This document shows, piece by piece, positions 19,873-33,155 of a DNA stretch of 64,000 bases; position 1 is the stretch's first letter, and each line of letters starts with the position of its first letter. The notes under the pieces were generated by a model that saw only the letters and a list, made by a program, of their open reading frames with translations, was not told where the DNA came from and searched no databases. Source of the DNA: an uncultured Enterobacterales bacterium (GTDB taxonomy: Bacteria; Pseudomonadota; Gammaproteobacteria; Enterobacterales; CALYQQ01); NCBI GenBank assembly GCA_945288535.1, contig CALYQQ010000006.1:1-64000 (forward strand), in the 5' to 3' direction. Both the position numbers and the translations under genes were made by a program.

Positions 19873-20414
19873 TTTTATTTTGTAAAAAATAATAAGACAT
19901 GTATTATCTTTTGCTCGCTAAACAACAGGTTGAGTAATAAATAGATGTTGTAAGTCTATTATACATGTTAAGTAAAACTTGAATTTCATCTAACGTAAGC
20001 AATAGATAGAATAAGAAAATATTGAACAAGGAATATTAATGTACTTCGTATAGCAAATAAGGTGATCCTTATACTTAATAATGCGCCAAAATTATCCCTA
20101 TCCAATTTACCTTGTTTTATCATGAGGCACTATTATTTATTAAACTGGGATTGCTTCAAGTAATATATAATTTCTAATTGAGGAAAAACAAAGAATTCTT
20201 CAATAAGGCATTTGTATTATTGACTTACTTTTTATTTAAATAGATCGATTATTTATGATTTGTTTTACTAGCTACGATCGACTAAAACATTATGTATTTC
20301 ACTAACAATAATATCGTATAAATAGATAGCATTATTATGAAAAAAATGTAGTTTTGACAAATTGTTTATTTTGTCTTTTGTACTTAATGAATAACGTTTA
20401 AAAAATAGAATTAA
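19873..20414. other. Spacer between ppc and metF
   Basis: About 540 bases with no gene. In E. coli katG, gldA and other genes lie between metF and ppc; none remain here. A small palindrome (ATAAGG-TGAT-CCTTAT, 20057-20072) and a weak hairpin GACAAA/TTTGTC (20356-20375), a possible metF terminator, are the only structures seen. Confidence 0.5.
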
Positions 20415-21317
<903 letters not shown>

Positions 21318-21351
21318 TTATTTTAGTATTGGTCACATTATATAACCATCT

Positions 21352-21375
21352 ATCCGTTTAGACGTCTAAATCTAA
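21352..21375 (-). promoter_or_regulatory. MetJ operator before metF
   Basis: A perfect MET box AGACGTCT lies at 21360-21367, 52 bases upstream of the metF start. The adjoining 8-mer ATCCGTTT (21352-21359) matches at five of eight positions, and AAATCTAA on the other side is weaker. MetJ binds tandem 8-bp boxes as dimers, so at least two half-good boxes are expected. Confidence 0.75.
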
Positions 21376-21616
21376 CGCAATTAATAATAATGTCAACGAA
21401 AAATGTTATAAATGATAAATAAAGAAGGTAAAATCTATGGCTCATAGCCAAGCTAAATAAGGTTAAAATATGTTTGATAAATAGGGCTGACTGTAAAATT
21501 ATGCCTTCATAAGATAATTACTGTGGGATCGTATCTCCTATGAATATTCCATACCAACAGTGTATCTACCTACTACTAATCACAACATATTGATCAACCA
21601 GTATTTGATAAATACT
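21376..21616. other. Spacer between metF and metL
   Basis: No gene in the 308 bases from the metF start to the metL stop. Besides the MetJ box there is a small hairpin AGTATTT-GAT-AAATACT (21600-21616) directly against the metL stop, a possible end of the metBL message. Confidence 0.5.
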
Positions 21617-24076
21617 TTAGAGTAAGCGGGCCAGACGATTTATATCTAATTGAATTGCACCCGCAGTAATTTCTCGTCCAGCACCTGGACCACGAATAAT
21701 CAATGGATTATCACGATACCAACGGCTTTCAATAGCAAATATATTATCGCAAGGTAATATCGATGCCAGTGGATGTACTTTATCTATTGTTTCGATGCGC
21801 ACGCTAGCCTTATGCGTTGTTGTATCAAATCGCGCCACATAACGTAACATTCGATTATTTTTTTGAGCTCGTTTAAAACGCGTATCCATTTGTTCATTGA
21901 TTAAATGACCATGTTCAAAAAAATCTTCAATTGTGCCTTGTTGTAATTCAAAAGGCACTAAAGATTCAACATTAACTTGCTGTGCCTCTAACTCATAGCC
22001 GGCTTCACGTACCAAAATAACTAATTTACGTACAATGTCCTGACCTGATAAATCAATACGAGGATCAGGTTCAGTTAATCCTTGTTGCCATGCTTGTTCG
22101 ACTAACATAATAAAGGGGACTGAGCCATCATATTGTAAAAAGAGCCAGGATAATGTACTTGAAAAGATCCCACTAATCTTGAAGATAGTGTCACCACTGT
22201 CACATAAATCCCGAATAGTATAATTAATAGGCAACCCAGCACCAACCGTAGCATTATATAACCAATGACGTTGTGTTTTAATAAATGCGTCACGGATCAT
22301 ATGATAGGTATGACTATTAACCGTTCCCGCTATTTTATTCGCACTGATAACATGGAAGCCGTAATGGGCAAAATGGGGATATACTTGAGCTAATTCTTCA
22401 TTCGCTGTGATATCTAATATAACTAAATCATCAAAGTGAAGGTGGCATATTAAAGGGATCAAATTACGCTGTTCATAATATTGAGCATGCTTGTCAAAAT
22501 GTGCGAGTACCTGCCGAGCATCTAGTCCATTATTATCTAACCATATCTTTTTCGAATTTATAACACCCGCTAAAATAAAATCAAAACCACTTCGTGTTGA
22601 CAATGATTTTTGTTCTTTCGCAAAGAGGTCAAGCCAACAACTGGCAATATGACCTTTACCTAATAGCACTAGCCCAATACGTTTTTCAGCTTTAAATAAA
22701 CTTTGATGTAATTTAGTTAATAAAGTATTAGTTACTGAACCACGTAAAACTGCCACCATACTTATTGCGGTATGAGCATGCCATATGAATTCGACAGGGA
22801 GATCTTTTATTTGTTGATAAAAACGATAACTATGTAATGGATTTTTACCCACATTTGCCCCTACCATAGCAACTAATGAAATTCCCTTCTCTAAGGTAAT
22901 TGAACAGGGTAATGCTTTTTCATTGATCGCTTCAATTACATCTTGTATCTGATTAGTGGTATAGCATAATTGTAATAAAAGACGATCAGTCGTACTGTTT
23001 AAGGCTAACGGCTCTAGTTGCAATTGCTGCAATAAAATCTCTAGTTCACCCTGTAATGCATTAAAATCATACTGTTCGGCAACACGAATATTTAGTAAAC
23101 AGACATCATTGTGGCTAGTAATGATTTTAGCACCTAAACCTGATGCGAGTATGCGTTCAATACGGGTAGATCCTTGTGAAGGATGATGACTGCATCGTAA
23201 ATAAAGATCGATATCTTTATTAACTAACGGTTGTAACGTTCGAGTATGTAATATTGGCGCAGCTAAACGCGCTAATTCATTGGCCTCATCGAAGCGTAAT
23301 AAAGGTAATAAAAAAGCATCATTAACTTGATGAGGATCCGCACTATAAATCCCCGCTACATCACTCCAAATCGTTACACGATCAACACCCGCCAAGACAC
23401 CAATTTGTGTTGCCGAATAGTCACTGCTGTTGCGCCCTAATAACAGCGTGTCACCTTCTTTATTGCGACAAATAAATCCTGTGATAACAAACCATTGTTC
23501 ATTAGTGTAAACCAATATATCCTTTAATAATAGTCTTGAAATTTCTTCATCTATTTGAGGCAAAGCTGACTGATCTGCACGCAAAAAGTCACGTGCATCT
23601 AACCAACACGAATTCATATTATGATGTTGGAGTAATGCAGCTAATAAACGAGCAGCCCATATCTCACCTTGACCTATGATTTCGGCATAATTTGCTTCAG
23701 TCATAGGCAAATCTAATAATGCTGTTAATCGGCATAAATCTTCCATAAATGCCTTAATCAATTGATCTGCTTTTATTGGCGGTAATAAAGTGGTAATCAA
23801 ATCTAATTGATAATTACGCAACGCTTGTTGAATATTTAAGGAGGCTATCTGATTTTGTTGATTTAATGTTACCCATTCAATTAATTGATTTGTTGTATTA
23901 CCTGCTGCAGATACAACAATGAGATCATTGGGATGACTGTATTCCCGCAAAATAGCAATTACGCGTTGATAACATGCAGCATCGGCTAAGCTACTGCCAC
24001 CAAATTTATGCAATTGGTGTAATACTTGATTTGCTTGTGTTCTTTTTTCCATTAGATAAGCAATCTGGTTAGGCAA
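21617..24076 (-). CDS. metL: Bifunctional aspartokinase II / homoserine dehydrogenase II
   Basis: First and third steps of the aspartate pathway towards methionine. 819 residues (E. coli 810). The N-terminal kinase carries LHKFGGSSLADAACYQRV and LLGRNSSDYSATQIG; an ACT-like regulatory stretch follows; the C-terminal dehydrogenase has IGLVLLGKGHIASCWL (NAD-binding loop), HVISANKIAGT and YNATVGAGLPI. It overlaps the end of metB by eight bases, so the two are translationally coupled, and both fall under the MetJ boxes upstream of metB. Confidence 0.97.
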   Translation of the reverse strand: MPNQIAYLMEKRTQANQVLHQLHKFGGSSLADAACYQRVIAILREYSHPNDLIVVSAAGNTTNQLIEWVTLNQQNQIASLNIQQALRNYQLDLITTLLPPIKADQLIKAFMEDLCRLTALLDLPMTEANYAEIIGQGEIWAARLLAALLQHHNMNSCWLDARDFLRADQSALPQIDEEISRLLLKDILVYTNEQWFVITGFICRNKEGDTLLLGRNSSDYSATQIGVLAGVDRVTIWSDVAGIYSADPHQVNDAFLLPLLRFDEANELARLAAPILHTRTLQPLVNKDIDLYLRCSHHPSQGSTRIERILASGLGAKIITSHNDVCLLNIRVAEQYDFNALQGELEILLQQLQLEPLALNSTTDRLLLQLCYTTNQIQDVIEAINEKALPCSITLEKGISLVAMVGANVGKNPLHSYRFYQQIKDLPVEFIWHAHTAISMVAVLRGSVTNTLLTKLHQSLFKAEKRIGLVLLGKGHIASCWLDLFAKEQKSLSTRSGFDFILAGVINSKKIWLDNNGLDARQVLAHFDKHAQYYEQRNLIPLICHLHFDDLVILDITANEELAQVYPHFAHYGFHVISANKIAGTVNSHTYHMIRDAFIKTQRHWLYNATVGAGLPINYTIRDLCDSGDTIFKISGIFSSTLSWLFLQYDGSVPFIMLVEQAWQQGLTEPDPRIDLSGQDIVRKLVILVREAGYELEAQQVNVESLVPFELQQGTIEDFFEHGHLINEQMDTRFKRAQKNNRMLRYVARFDTTTHKASVRIETIDKVHPLASILPCDNIFAIESRWYRDNPLIIRGPGAGREITAGAIQLDINRLARLL

Positions 24077-25229
24077 TTAATTGTAAAGCGTGTGCCAAAT
24101 CGGCAATTAAGTCTTTACTATCTTCGATACCTACTGAAATTCTTAATAGACTATCAGAGATACCGGCGGCATGTCTTGCTTCTTTGGACATAGCCGCATG
24201 TGTCATCGTCGCAGTATGCGAAATTAAGCTTTCAACGCCACCTAATGATTCTGCAAGTGTAAATAGAGATAGTGCAGAAATGAACTGTCGTATCTCTGTT
24301 TCACCTCCACCGAGCTCAAAACTAATCATTGCACCAAATCCTCTTTGTTGTTTTTTAGCAATCTCGTGACCTGGATGTTCAGGCAAAGAAGGATGATATA
24401 ATTTTTTAATTTTCGGTTGCTGTTTAAGAAAATTAACAATGTCCAACGCATTTTGTTGAGCTTGTACCATCCGTAGTGGTAACGTTCGTAAACCACGCAA
24501 TAACAGATAACTATCAAAAGGTGCGGCTGTCACGCCAATATTATTAGCCCACCAAGCAAATTCGTCCGCTAAATCAGCATGTTTAGTGATCACAACACCA
24601 GCAATAACATCAGAATGTCCATTAAGGTATTTTGTGCAAGAATGTACGACAACGTCTGCACCTAATAAAAGAGGTTGTTGTACATATGGACTTAAAAAAG
24701 TATTGTCGGCAATTACGATGGTACCTACATTATGTGCTTGCTGCGCAATCGACACTATATCAACAATACGTAATAATGGATTACTTGGAGATTCAATTAA
24801 TATAACTTTGGGCTTTAATGCCAGTGCAGTACTGAGCTGCTGAGGATCATGTTGGTCAATGAAGAGGACTTTATAAGCTCCACGTTTTTGTTGACTATCA
24901 AATAATCGATAACTGCCACCATAGCAATCTTTGGGGGCAACTAATAAATCATCAGGTGTTAACAGGACGGTACATATCAAGTGAATAGCTGCCATACCAC
25001 TTCCTGTTAATACTGCAGCATGCCCTGCCTCTAATGCTGCTAAAACCTGCTGAACTTCATCTCTACCTGGATTAGAACGACGTCCATAATCATGTTTACG
25101 CGGTTGATTAAAATCTAAAAAATTATAAGTCGTCGATAAATAGATAGGGGGAACAACACTACCATGTTGTTGATCTACATTAAGGCCACTACGTACAACT
25201 AATGTTTCTTGTGTGCGTTTCACAGTCAT
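24069..25229 (-). CDS. metB: Cystathionine gamma-synthase
   Basis: PLP enzyme joining O-succinylhomoserine and cysteine to cystathionine. 386 residues, same as E. coli. Motifs: DYGRRSNPGRDEVQ, TGSGMAAIHLI, IESPSNPLLRI and the PLP lysine in VVHSCTKYLNGHSDVIAG (Lys about 200). First gene of metBL, divergent from metJ, with four MetJ boxes in between. Confidence 0.97.
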   Translation of the reverse strand: MTVKRTQETLVVRSGLNVDQQHGSVVPPIYLSTTYNFLDFNQPRKHDYGRRSNPGRDEVQQVLAALEAGHAAVLTGSGMAAIHLICTVLLTPDDLLVAPKDCYGGSYRLFDSQQKRGAYKVLFIDQHDPQQLSTALALKPKVILIESPSNPLLRIVDIVSIAQQAHNVGTIVIADNTFLSPYVQQPLLLGADVVVHSCTKYLNGHSDVIAGVVITKHADLADEFAWWANNIGVTAAPFDSYLLLRGLRTLPLRMVQAQQNALDIVNFLKQQPKIKKLYHPSLPEHPGHEIAKKQQRGFGAMISFELGGGETEIRQFISALSLFTLAESLGGVESLISHTATMTHAAMSKEARHAAGISDSLLRISVGIEDSKDLIADLAHALQLIA

Positions 25230-25273
25230 CCTCCAGGAAAACCACGTTACTATAACTTAACTTTAATCACATT

Positions 25274-25305
25274 AGACATAAAGGCGTCCGGATGTCTAAA
25301 CATCT
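25274..25305. promoter_or_regulatory. MetJ operator, four tandem MET boxes between metB and metJ
   Basis: Four adjoining 8-mers resemble AGACGTCT: AGACATAA (25274), AGGCGTCC (25282), GGATGTCT (25290) and AAACATCT (25298). They start 44 bases upstream of metB and 230 bases before metJ. The arrangement matches the known autoregulated metBL/metJ intergenic operator. Confidence 0.8.
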
Positions 25306-25534
25306 TAACCTACAAATTGTCTTATTGGCAAGAAACCGTTAGAATTAGATAAGGTTAATAATTTAGACTGACACTATAAATTATCGTAACGTTATATTAA
25401 TTAGTTTGTTCAGCAGTGAATGAATAAGTTAAACAATCAAGTTTCTATGCTTATGAAACAACCATAAATCATGTATTTTGGTCTAGTAAGCTGGTGTAAC
25501 ATATACTTTATCAATAAATTTATACAAGGTGATT

Positions 25535-25852
25535 ATGGCTACGTGGAATGGCGAATATATCAGCCCTTATGCTGAACACGGTAAAAAAAGCGAACAGGTA
25601 AAAAAAATAACAGTATCAATCCCGTTAAAAGTATTAAAGATCCTTACTGATGAACGTACACGCCGCCAAATAAATAATTTGCGTCATGCAACTAACAGTG
25701 AATTATTATGTGAAGCTTTTTTACATGCGTATACAGGACAACCTTTACCTGATGATGATGATCTTCGTAAAGAACATGATAATGAAATCCCAGAAAAAGC
25801 CAAGCAACAAATGCGAGAATTGGGCATTGATCCTGAACAATGGGATTATTAA
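25535..25852 (+). CDS. metJ: Methionine repressor
   Basis: Ribbon-helix-helix repressor that uses S-adenosylmethionine as corepressor. Starting at the ATG at 25535 it has 105 residues, the same as E. coli, and is nearly identical: [39 protein letters not shown] (DNA-binding strand and helix), [17 protein letters not shown]. An in-frame GTG at 25529 would add two residues, but AAGGTG at 25526-25531 is the ribosome site for the ATG. Regulates metF and metBL in this window. Confidence 0.97.
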   Translation: MATWNGEYISPYAEHGKKSEQVKKITVSIPLKVLKILTDERTRRQINNLRHATNSELLCEAFLHAYTGQPLPDDDDLRKEHDNEIPEKAKQQMRELGIDPEQWDY

Positions 25853-25934
25853 TTGCTTTTTTTTTATTGTTCACATTGATAATCAGACCATTTGTTCTTT
25901 TTTTAAGAAAATTAGCAAATTTTTTTATTACAAC

Positions 25935-25997
25935 AAAACCCCGCTAGTTTTAACTGCTAATAAAGAAAATCAGGCAGTTTCAAACTAGCGGGGTTTT
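25935..25997. terminator. Bidirectional terminator between metJ and rpmE
   Basis: AAAACCCCGCTAGTTT (25935-25950) and AAACTAGCGGGGTTTT (25982-25997) form a perfect 16-bp stem. An inner stem AACTGC/GCAGTT (25952-25957 and 25974-25979) extends it. It serves the convergent metJ and rpmE genes. Confidence 0.88.
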
Positions 25998-26060
25998 AGC
26001 GATTAATGTCAATATAATCTTAATACGCGGTATTTTTAGAACACGGATCGCTGATTTATA

Positions 26061-26273
26061 TTATTTTTTAACGCCCATACTAAAACGTTTGTTAAAGCGA
26101 TCAACACGTCCACCAGTAGCAACATCACGTTGTTTACCAGTATAGAATGGGTGACACGCACCACATACGTCCAAATTCAAATCATGACCGACAGTTGAAC
26201 GAATGTTAATAACATTACCACAAGAACAAGTTGCAGTAATTTCTTTATAATCTGGATGAATATCTTTTTTCAT
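26061..26273 (-). CDS. rpmE: 50S ribosomal protein L31, zinc-binding type
   Basis: Ribosomal protein at the 50S/30S bridge. 70 residues, same as E. coli. It holds the four zinc-ligand cysteines (CSCGNVI and [11 protein letters not shown]), so it is the C+ form; no C- paralogue is in the window. Starts [19 protein letters not shown] with AGAGGTTAATC upstream. Divergent from priA, as in E. coli. Confidence 0.97.
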   Translation of the reverse strand: MKKDIHPDYKEITATCSCGNVINIRSTVGHDLNLDVCGACHPFYTGKQRDVATGGRVDRFNKRFSMGVKK

Positions 26274-26413
26274 GATTAACCTCTACTAGGCCGCATCGCT
26301 ATCAGGTCAATTAGCCTGACACCACGCGTAATTAAAATTAAGAACGAATATATCTCTATACTACCAAGGCTGCGGATCATACAGATGTTATCCGATAAAG
26401 GCAAGGAATATGA

Positions 26414-28699
<2,286 letters not shown>

Positions 28700-29002
28700 A
28701 GCATACGCATCGTAAAGAATAATATTATTTGTACATACAAAGTCAGCTATACATTTGTGATCTAGCTCGACGTGTAAAAATGACTGCCATGAAAATGGAT
28801 AAGTCACTGCGAATCAGTTCTAGAAAACTTTATTCTTTCATGAGAAACCATTTATCTTCATGTAAAAAGGAGCTTTAAATATAAAGCTGGTGATATTTTG
28901 TATAGATGGATTTTAGATTTTTCTACCTAAACTCACGTGAATTCCATCTAATACCAATCCTCTTTGTTATTTTTTAGCTTTGATTTATTACAGGAGTCTG
29001 AT

Positions 29003-30043
29003 TTGTCACGAAGAAAAAACCCGTCCCAAATAACCTTGCGTCAGATAGCTCAAAAAGCTGGCGTATCGGTTGCTACCGTATCAAGAACATTTAGTAATCC
29101 TTCTAAGGTCGCCACTTTGACACGAAAGCAGGTAGAAAATATCGTAAAAGAGTTAGGATATATACCAGAGCTTCCCAAATTACAACCACAACAAAATGCC
29201 AATACCATTCTTCTTATTATTTCTCGTGATGATTTGAGTCGATCATCTGAGTTACTTCTTGCCATAAAGAAAGAAATTACAGAAAAAAACTATAGTTTGC
29301 TTATGCTCTGTATTGAAAGCACTTCAGAGTTATTTTTAAATCATTTATTATTATCCCGACAACTTTGTGGATTACTCTTTCTTCACCTAGAATCACTCGT
29401 TTTTTTCCAAAAACAAAACCAGCTCTTGTTATTACCAAAAGTCATCATTAACGGTTTTACTAGTCATCATATTAGTGCATCGATTAGTATTGATAATTTA
29501 AGTGCAGCATTTCACGCCGTAAGTTATCTCTATCAATTAGGTCATCATCGAATAGCATGTATTAGTGGGCCTACTCATTATACTCGTTATAAAGAAAGAA
29601 CATTAGGTTATTTACAGGCATTAAAACGCTGGGCTATTGCTATTGAACAGCCTTATATCATAGAAGCAGAGCCTACTTTTCAAGGTGGTATAGCCGCTTT
29701 AGATAAATTATTAGCTTTACCAGTTCGCCCTACTGCAATATTTTGTCATTCTGATTTTCAAGCACTTGGTGTTTTATTCCATGCTCGACATAAAGGATTA
29801 AATATTCCTAAATCACTTTCTGTTATTGGCTTTGGCAATATTAAAATGGCACAATATAGTAATCCCTCTCTGACAAGTGTTGGTTATTCTGTCTCAGGAT
29901 TAGCGAAACGTGCATTTTCGTTATTAACTGAACAAATAGAACAGGGTATTAATATTACAAATGGTTATCAATTAGAGTGTGAACTTATTGTCAGGGAATC
30001 GACTATACTATTGCATAATCATTTAACTAAAAATACATGTTAA
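29003..30043 (+). CDS. cytR: LacI-family repressor CytR
   Basis: Transcription repressor of nucleoside uptake and catabolism genes that works together with CRP and responds to cytidine. About 346 residues (E. coli 341). N-terminal helix-turn-helix TLRQIAQKAGVSVATVSRTF, then a periplasmic-binding-like core with clear CytR matches: SIDNLSAAFHAVSYLYQLGH, PTAIFCHSDFQALGVL, LECELIVRES. The frame is open from 28964, but the TTG at 29003 has AGGAG six bases upstream and is preferred. The usual GFDNI of the family reads GFGNI here, a change worth noting. The sequence diverges more from E. coli than its neighbours. ftsN follows after 50 bases. Confidence 0.88.
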   Translation: MSRRKNPSQITLRQIAQKAGVSVATVSRTFSNPSKVATLTRKQVENIVKELGYIPELPKLQPQQNANTILLIISRDDLSRSSELLLAIKKEITEKNYSLLMLCIESTSELFLNHLLLSRQLCGLLFLHLESLVFFQKQNQLLLLPKVIINGFTSHHISASISIDNLSAAFHAVSYLYQLGHHRIACISGPTHYTRYKERTLGYLQALKRWAIAIEQPYIIEAEPTFQGGIAALDKLLALPVRPTAIFCHSDFQALGVLFHARHKGLNIPKSLSVIGFGNIKMAQYSNPSLTSVGYSVSGLAKRAFSLLTEQIEQGINITNGYQLECELIVRESTILLHNHLTKNTC

Positions 30044-30093
30044 AGTTGTTTAAATAAGAATAGCAATAATAACATTAATGGTGAATATAAACA

Positions 30094-30870
30094 GTGGCAC
30101 AAAGAGATTACGTTAGCCGTTCACGTAACAATAATAACAGTCGGAAAAGTAACGGTAAGAAAAAATCCCGTAAAAATAAATCTGCTGGAGCTTCCATTAC
30201 AATGCGAATGGTAGCTTTTTCGCTATTATTATTATTTATTAGTGGATTGTATTATCTTAAGACGAATAAAAACCAAAAACCAGTGAGAAATAAACACAGA
30301 CAAGAGCGAGTACTTCAGTTACCACCCAAGCCTGAAACACGTTGGATATATCGAAATAAATTAGAAAATCCACACTCAACGCCCCTCCCTATTCCACAAA
30401 AAAATAGTGAGCAAAACTTGTCATCTAAAGATATTTTAACTGAAGAGCAGCGCTTACTTTTATCACAAATCAAAGCTGATATGCGTAATCCTGATGTAGC
30501 CTTACCAGGAACGTATAATCAACAAGTTGCTACGCCTAAAAGTGAATTACTCGATAAAACACCAACGCCGCAAAGGAATAATCAATCATCAGCCTCACTC
30601 TCCAATAATACTCTATCAACACCTTCGACTATGAAAAATCAAAAATCGGAATGGCATTTACAATGTGGTGCTTTTCGTAATACAGAGCAAGCTGAATCTA
30701 TTCGGGCTGCTTTGGCACTTGTTAACATATCCACTAGAATACAACGCAACGGTGACTGGCATCGTGTTATTCTTGGCCCTTATATGAGTAAAGAACAAAT
30801 AGTCAAACAATTGCCTCTTATTGAAAGTGTTGGCATTAAAGGCTGCATATTCATTTTTCCTCGGGGTTGA
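30094..30870 (+). CDS. ftsN: Cell division protein FtsN
   Basis: Late divisome protein that triggers septal peptidoglycan synthesis. 258 residues (E. coli 319, so a shorter linker). Starts at GTG: MAQRDYVSRSRNNNNS as in E. coli, then a basic cytoplasmic stretch, one membrane helix (about 35-56, MVAFSLLLLFISGLYYL), the essential periplasmic segment (PETRWIYRNKLENP, matching the conserved RWxYIKELE region), the EEQRLLLSQIKADM segment, a low-complexity linker and a C-terminal SPOR domain (WHLQCGAFRNTEQAES to the end) that binds denuded glycans. Its stop overlaps the -35 of the hslVU promoter. Confidence 0.95.
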   Translation: MAQRDYVSRSRNNNNSRKSNGKKKSRKNKSAGASITMRMVAFSLLLLFISGLYYLKTNKNQKPVRNKHRQERVLQLPPKPETRWIYRNKLENPHSTPLPIPQKNSEQNLSSKDILTEEQRLLLSQIKADMRNPDVALPGTYNQQVATPKSELLDKTPTPQRNNQSSASLSNNTLSTPSTMKNQKSEWHLQCGAFRNTEQAESIRAALALVNISTRIQRNGDWHRVILGPYMSKEQIVKQLPLIESVGIKGCIFIFPRG

Positions 30871-30894
30871 AATTCTTAAATACTCCCCCATTTA
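30866..30894 (+). promoter_or_regulatory. Sigma-32 type heat-shock promoter of hslVU
   Basis: GTTGAA (30866-30871, consensus CTTGAA) and CCCCATTTA (30886-30894, consensus CCCCATnTA) are separated by 14 bases, the spacing of sigma-32 promoters. It begins within the last codons of ftsN. hslVU is a heat-shock operon in E. coli, which agrees. Transcription should begin near 30901. Confidence 0.82.
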
Positions 30895-30906
30895 TTAGCT
30901 ATTGTG

Positions 30907-30928
30907 CGCTATGCTATTTAGTATAGCG
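30907..30928 (+). other. 22-nt hairpin at the 5' end of the hslVU message
   Basis: CGCTATGCT (30907-30915) pairs with AGTATAGCG (30920-30928) over 9 bp, one G-U, with a 4-base loop. It lies just after the predicted transcription start. A 5' stem-loop that stabilises hslVU mRNA is reported for E. coli as far as I recall; the match in position suggests the same role here. Confidence 0.7.
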
Positions 30929-30956
30929 TTGTTTTATCTGTTATAGGAGTCTGCAC

Positions 30957-31508
30957 GTGACAACTATTGTAAGTGTTCGTCGTAACGGACACGTCGTCAT
31001 TGGCGGCGATGGTCAAGTTACGCTTGGCAATACGGTTATGAAGGCTAATGCCCGTAAAGTTCGTCGTTTATATAATGAAAAGGTGTTAGCTGGATTTGCT
31101 GGAGGCACGGCTGATGCGTTTACCTTGTTTGAGCGTTTTGAACGTAAATTGGAAATGCATCAAGGTCATTTGGTTAAAGCTGCGGTAGAATTAGCAAAAG
31201 ACTGGCGTACAGATAGAATATTACGTCGCCTCGAAGCCCTACTTGCTGTGGCCGATGAAACAGCATCTTTAATTATCACAGGCAATGGCGATGTCGTTCA
31301 ACCTGAAAATGACCTCATTGCTATTGGTTCTGGGGGGCCATTTGCACAAGCCTCCGCCAAAGCATTATTAGAAAATACGGATATGAATGCGCGTGATATC
31401 GTTGAAAAATCCCTGACGATTGCAGGTGATATTTGTATTTATACTAATGGTTTTCAAACAATTGAAGAGCTTTCTTACCCAGAGCCCAAAGATTTAATTA
31501 CAGGATAA
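30957..31508 (+). CDS. hslV: ATP-dependent protease subunit HslV (ClpQ)
   Basis: Proteasome-like N-terminal threonine peptidase; forms two hexamer rings with HslU caps. 183 residues (E. coli 176, slightly longer C-terminus). Starts with GTG as in E. coli and reads [20 protein letters not shown]; Thr2 is the nucleophile after Met removal. The [18 protein letters not shown] and [19 protein letters not shown] blocks are conserved. AGGAG precedes the start. hslU follows after 10 bases. Confidence 0.98.
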   Translation: MTTIVSVRRNGHVVIGGDGQVTLGNTVMKANARKVRRLYNEKVLAGFAGGTADAFTLFERFERKLEMHQGHLVKAAVELAKDWRTDRILRRLEALLAVADETASLIITGNGDVVQPENDLIAIGSGGPFAQASAKALLENTDMNARDIVEKSLTIAGDICIYTNGFQTIEELSYPEPKDLITG

Positions 31509-31518
31509 GGTTTATATC

Positions 31519-32853
31519 ATGTCCGAAATGACCCCCCGTGAGATTGTTAGTGAATTAGACAATCATATTATTGGCCAAAAAGATGCCAAAAAAGCAGTTG
31601 CTATTGCTTTACGTAACCGTTGGCGCCGGATGCAATTAAATGAATCGTTACGATATGAAGTGACACCAAAAAATATTTTAATGATTGGTCCAACTGGTGT
31701 TGGTAAAACCGAAATTGCCCGCCGTCTTGCTAAATTAGCGAACGCACCTTTTATTAAAGTTGAAGCAACAAAATTTACTGAAGTTGGTTATGTTGGTAAA
31801 GAAGTCGATTCGATTATTCGTGATTTGACAGATGTTTCGGTTAAGATGGTTCGCCAACAAGCCATGGAAAAAATGCGGTTTCGTGCAGAGGAAAATGCAG
31901 AAGAACGTATTTTAGACGTGCTGATCCCACCCGCTGTAAATGGTTGGGGAGATACAAGTGATCCAGCAAATGAAAATTCTGCAGCACGTACAGCTTTTCG
32001 CAAAAAATTACGCGAAGGTCAATTGGACGATAAAGAAATCGAGATTGAAATCGCTGGTGCACCATTAGGCGTGGAAATCATGGCGCCTCCAGGCATGGAA
32101 GAGATGACAAACCAGTTACAATCCATGTTTCAAAATTTGGGAAGTAATAAATCTAAACCTCGGAAAATGAAAATTAAAGATGCGTTTAAGCTGTTAACCG
32201 AAGAGGAAGCCGCTAAGCTCGTTAATCATGAAGAGTTAAAACAACAGGCCATCGAATCAGTTGAACAACACGGTATTGTTTTTATTGATGAAATAGACAA
32301 AATTTGTAAACGTGGTGAGGTATCTGGTCCAGATGTATCGCGTGAAGGTGTTCAACGTGATTTATTACCTTTAGTTGAAGGAAGTACTGTATCAACAAAA
32401 CATGGTATGGTTAAAACTGATCATATTTTATTTATTGCTTCTGGTGCATTTCAAACGGCCAGTCCGTCAGATTTAATCCCTGAATTACAAGGTCGTTTAC
32501 CTATTCGTGTTGAGTTACAAGCATTAACTACTGAAGATTTTCAACGTATTTTAACTGAACCTAATGCTTCACTAACTGAACAATACCAAGCATTAATGGC
32601 TACTGAAGGAGTAACTGTCGAGTTTACTGAAGAAGGCATTCGTCATATTGCGGAAGCTGCATGGCAAGTAAATGAACGTACTGAAAATATCGGTGCGCGT
32701 CGCTTACATACCGTATTAGAACGCTTAATGGAAGATATTTCTTATAATGCTAGCGAAAATATCGGACAAACTATTAAGATTGATGCTGAATATGTTGCTC
32801 GTCATTTGGATGAATTAGTTGCTGATGAAGATCTAAGCCGTTTTATCTTATAG
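31519..32853 (+). CDS. hslU: HslU (ClpY), unfoldase ATPase of the HslUV protease
   Basis: AAA+ hexamer that unfolds substrates and feeds them to HslV. 444 residues (E. coli 443). Starts [20 protein letters not shown]; Walker [17 protein letters not shown], pore motif GYVG, the intermediate domain about 110-245, Walker [11 protein letters not shown], sensor ASGAFQ, and the C-terminal SRFIL that docks on HslV. Cotranscribed with hslV. Confidence 0.98.
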   Translation: MSEMTPREIVSELDNHIIGQKDAKKAVAIALRNRWRRMQLNESLRYEVTPKNILMIGPTGVGKTEIARRLAKLANAPFIKVEATKFTEVGYVGKEVDSIIRDLTDVSVKMVRQQAMEKMRFRAEENAEERILDVLIPPAVNGWGDTSDPANENSAARTAFRKKLREGQLDDKEIEIEIAGAPLGVEIMAPPGMEEMTNQLQSMFQNLGSNKSKPRKMKIKDAFKLLTEEEAAKLVNHEELKQQAIESVEQHGIVFIDEIDKICKRGEVSGPDVSREGVQRDLLPLVEGSTVSTKHGMVKTDHILFIASGAFQTASPSDLIPELQGRLPIRVELQALTTEDFQRILTEPNASLTEQYQALMATEGVTVEFTEEGIRHIAEAAWQVNERTENIGARRLHTVLERLMEDISYNASENIGQTIKIDAEYVARHLDELVADEDLSRFIL

Positions 32854-32861
32854 TTCTTATT

Positions 32862-32893
32862 CTACGTGCATATAATTTATTATATGTGCGTAG
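32862..32893 (+). terminator. Hairpin after hslU
   Basis: CTACGTGCATATAA (32862-32875) and TTATATGTGCGTAG (32880-32893) pair over 14 bp with two wobbles and a 4-base loop, 8 bases after the hslU stop. No T-tract follows, so termination may be partial or factor-assisted. The rest of the 302-base spacer to menA shows no gene. Confidence 0.55.
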
Positions 32894-33155
32894 CTCACCT
32901 TAGGGATTATTCTTTATAATATGCGTCATGATGAGATTGATCCATTTTCAATACTACTTTTTTATTTCATTTACAATAAAAAATAGCCGGCAGTTAAAAC
33001 TATTTGATACCATGAATTATCAACAAGGCTATTTATGCTGATGATTGTATCTATTTAATTTAGTCAATTACTAAAGATTAATATTCAAATATAAATGTAA
33101 TAAAACAGATATAATTATCCTCTTTTAATTAATAATGTAACTATAAAAATATACT

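Noticed and set aside
19873-20414. Remnants of katG or gldA between metF and ppc
   Set aside because: No stretch could be read as either gene in any frame; the spacer appears fully eroded.
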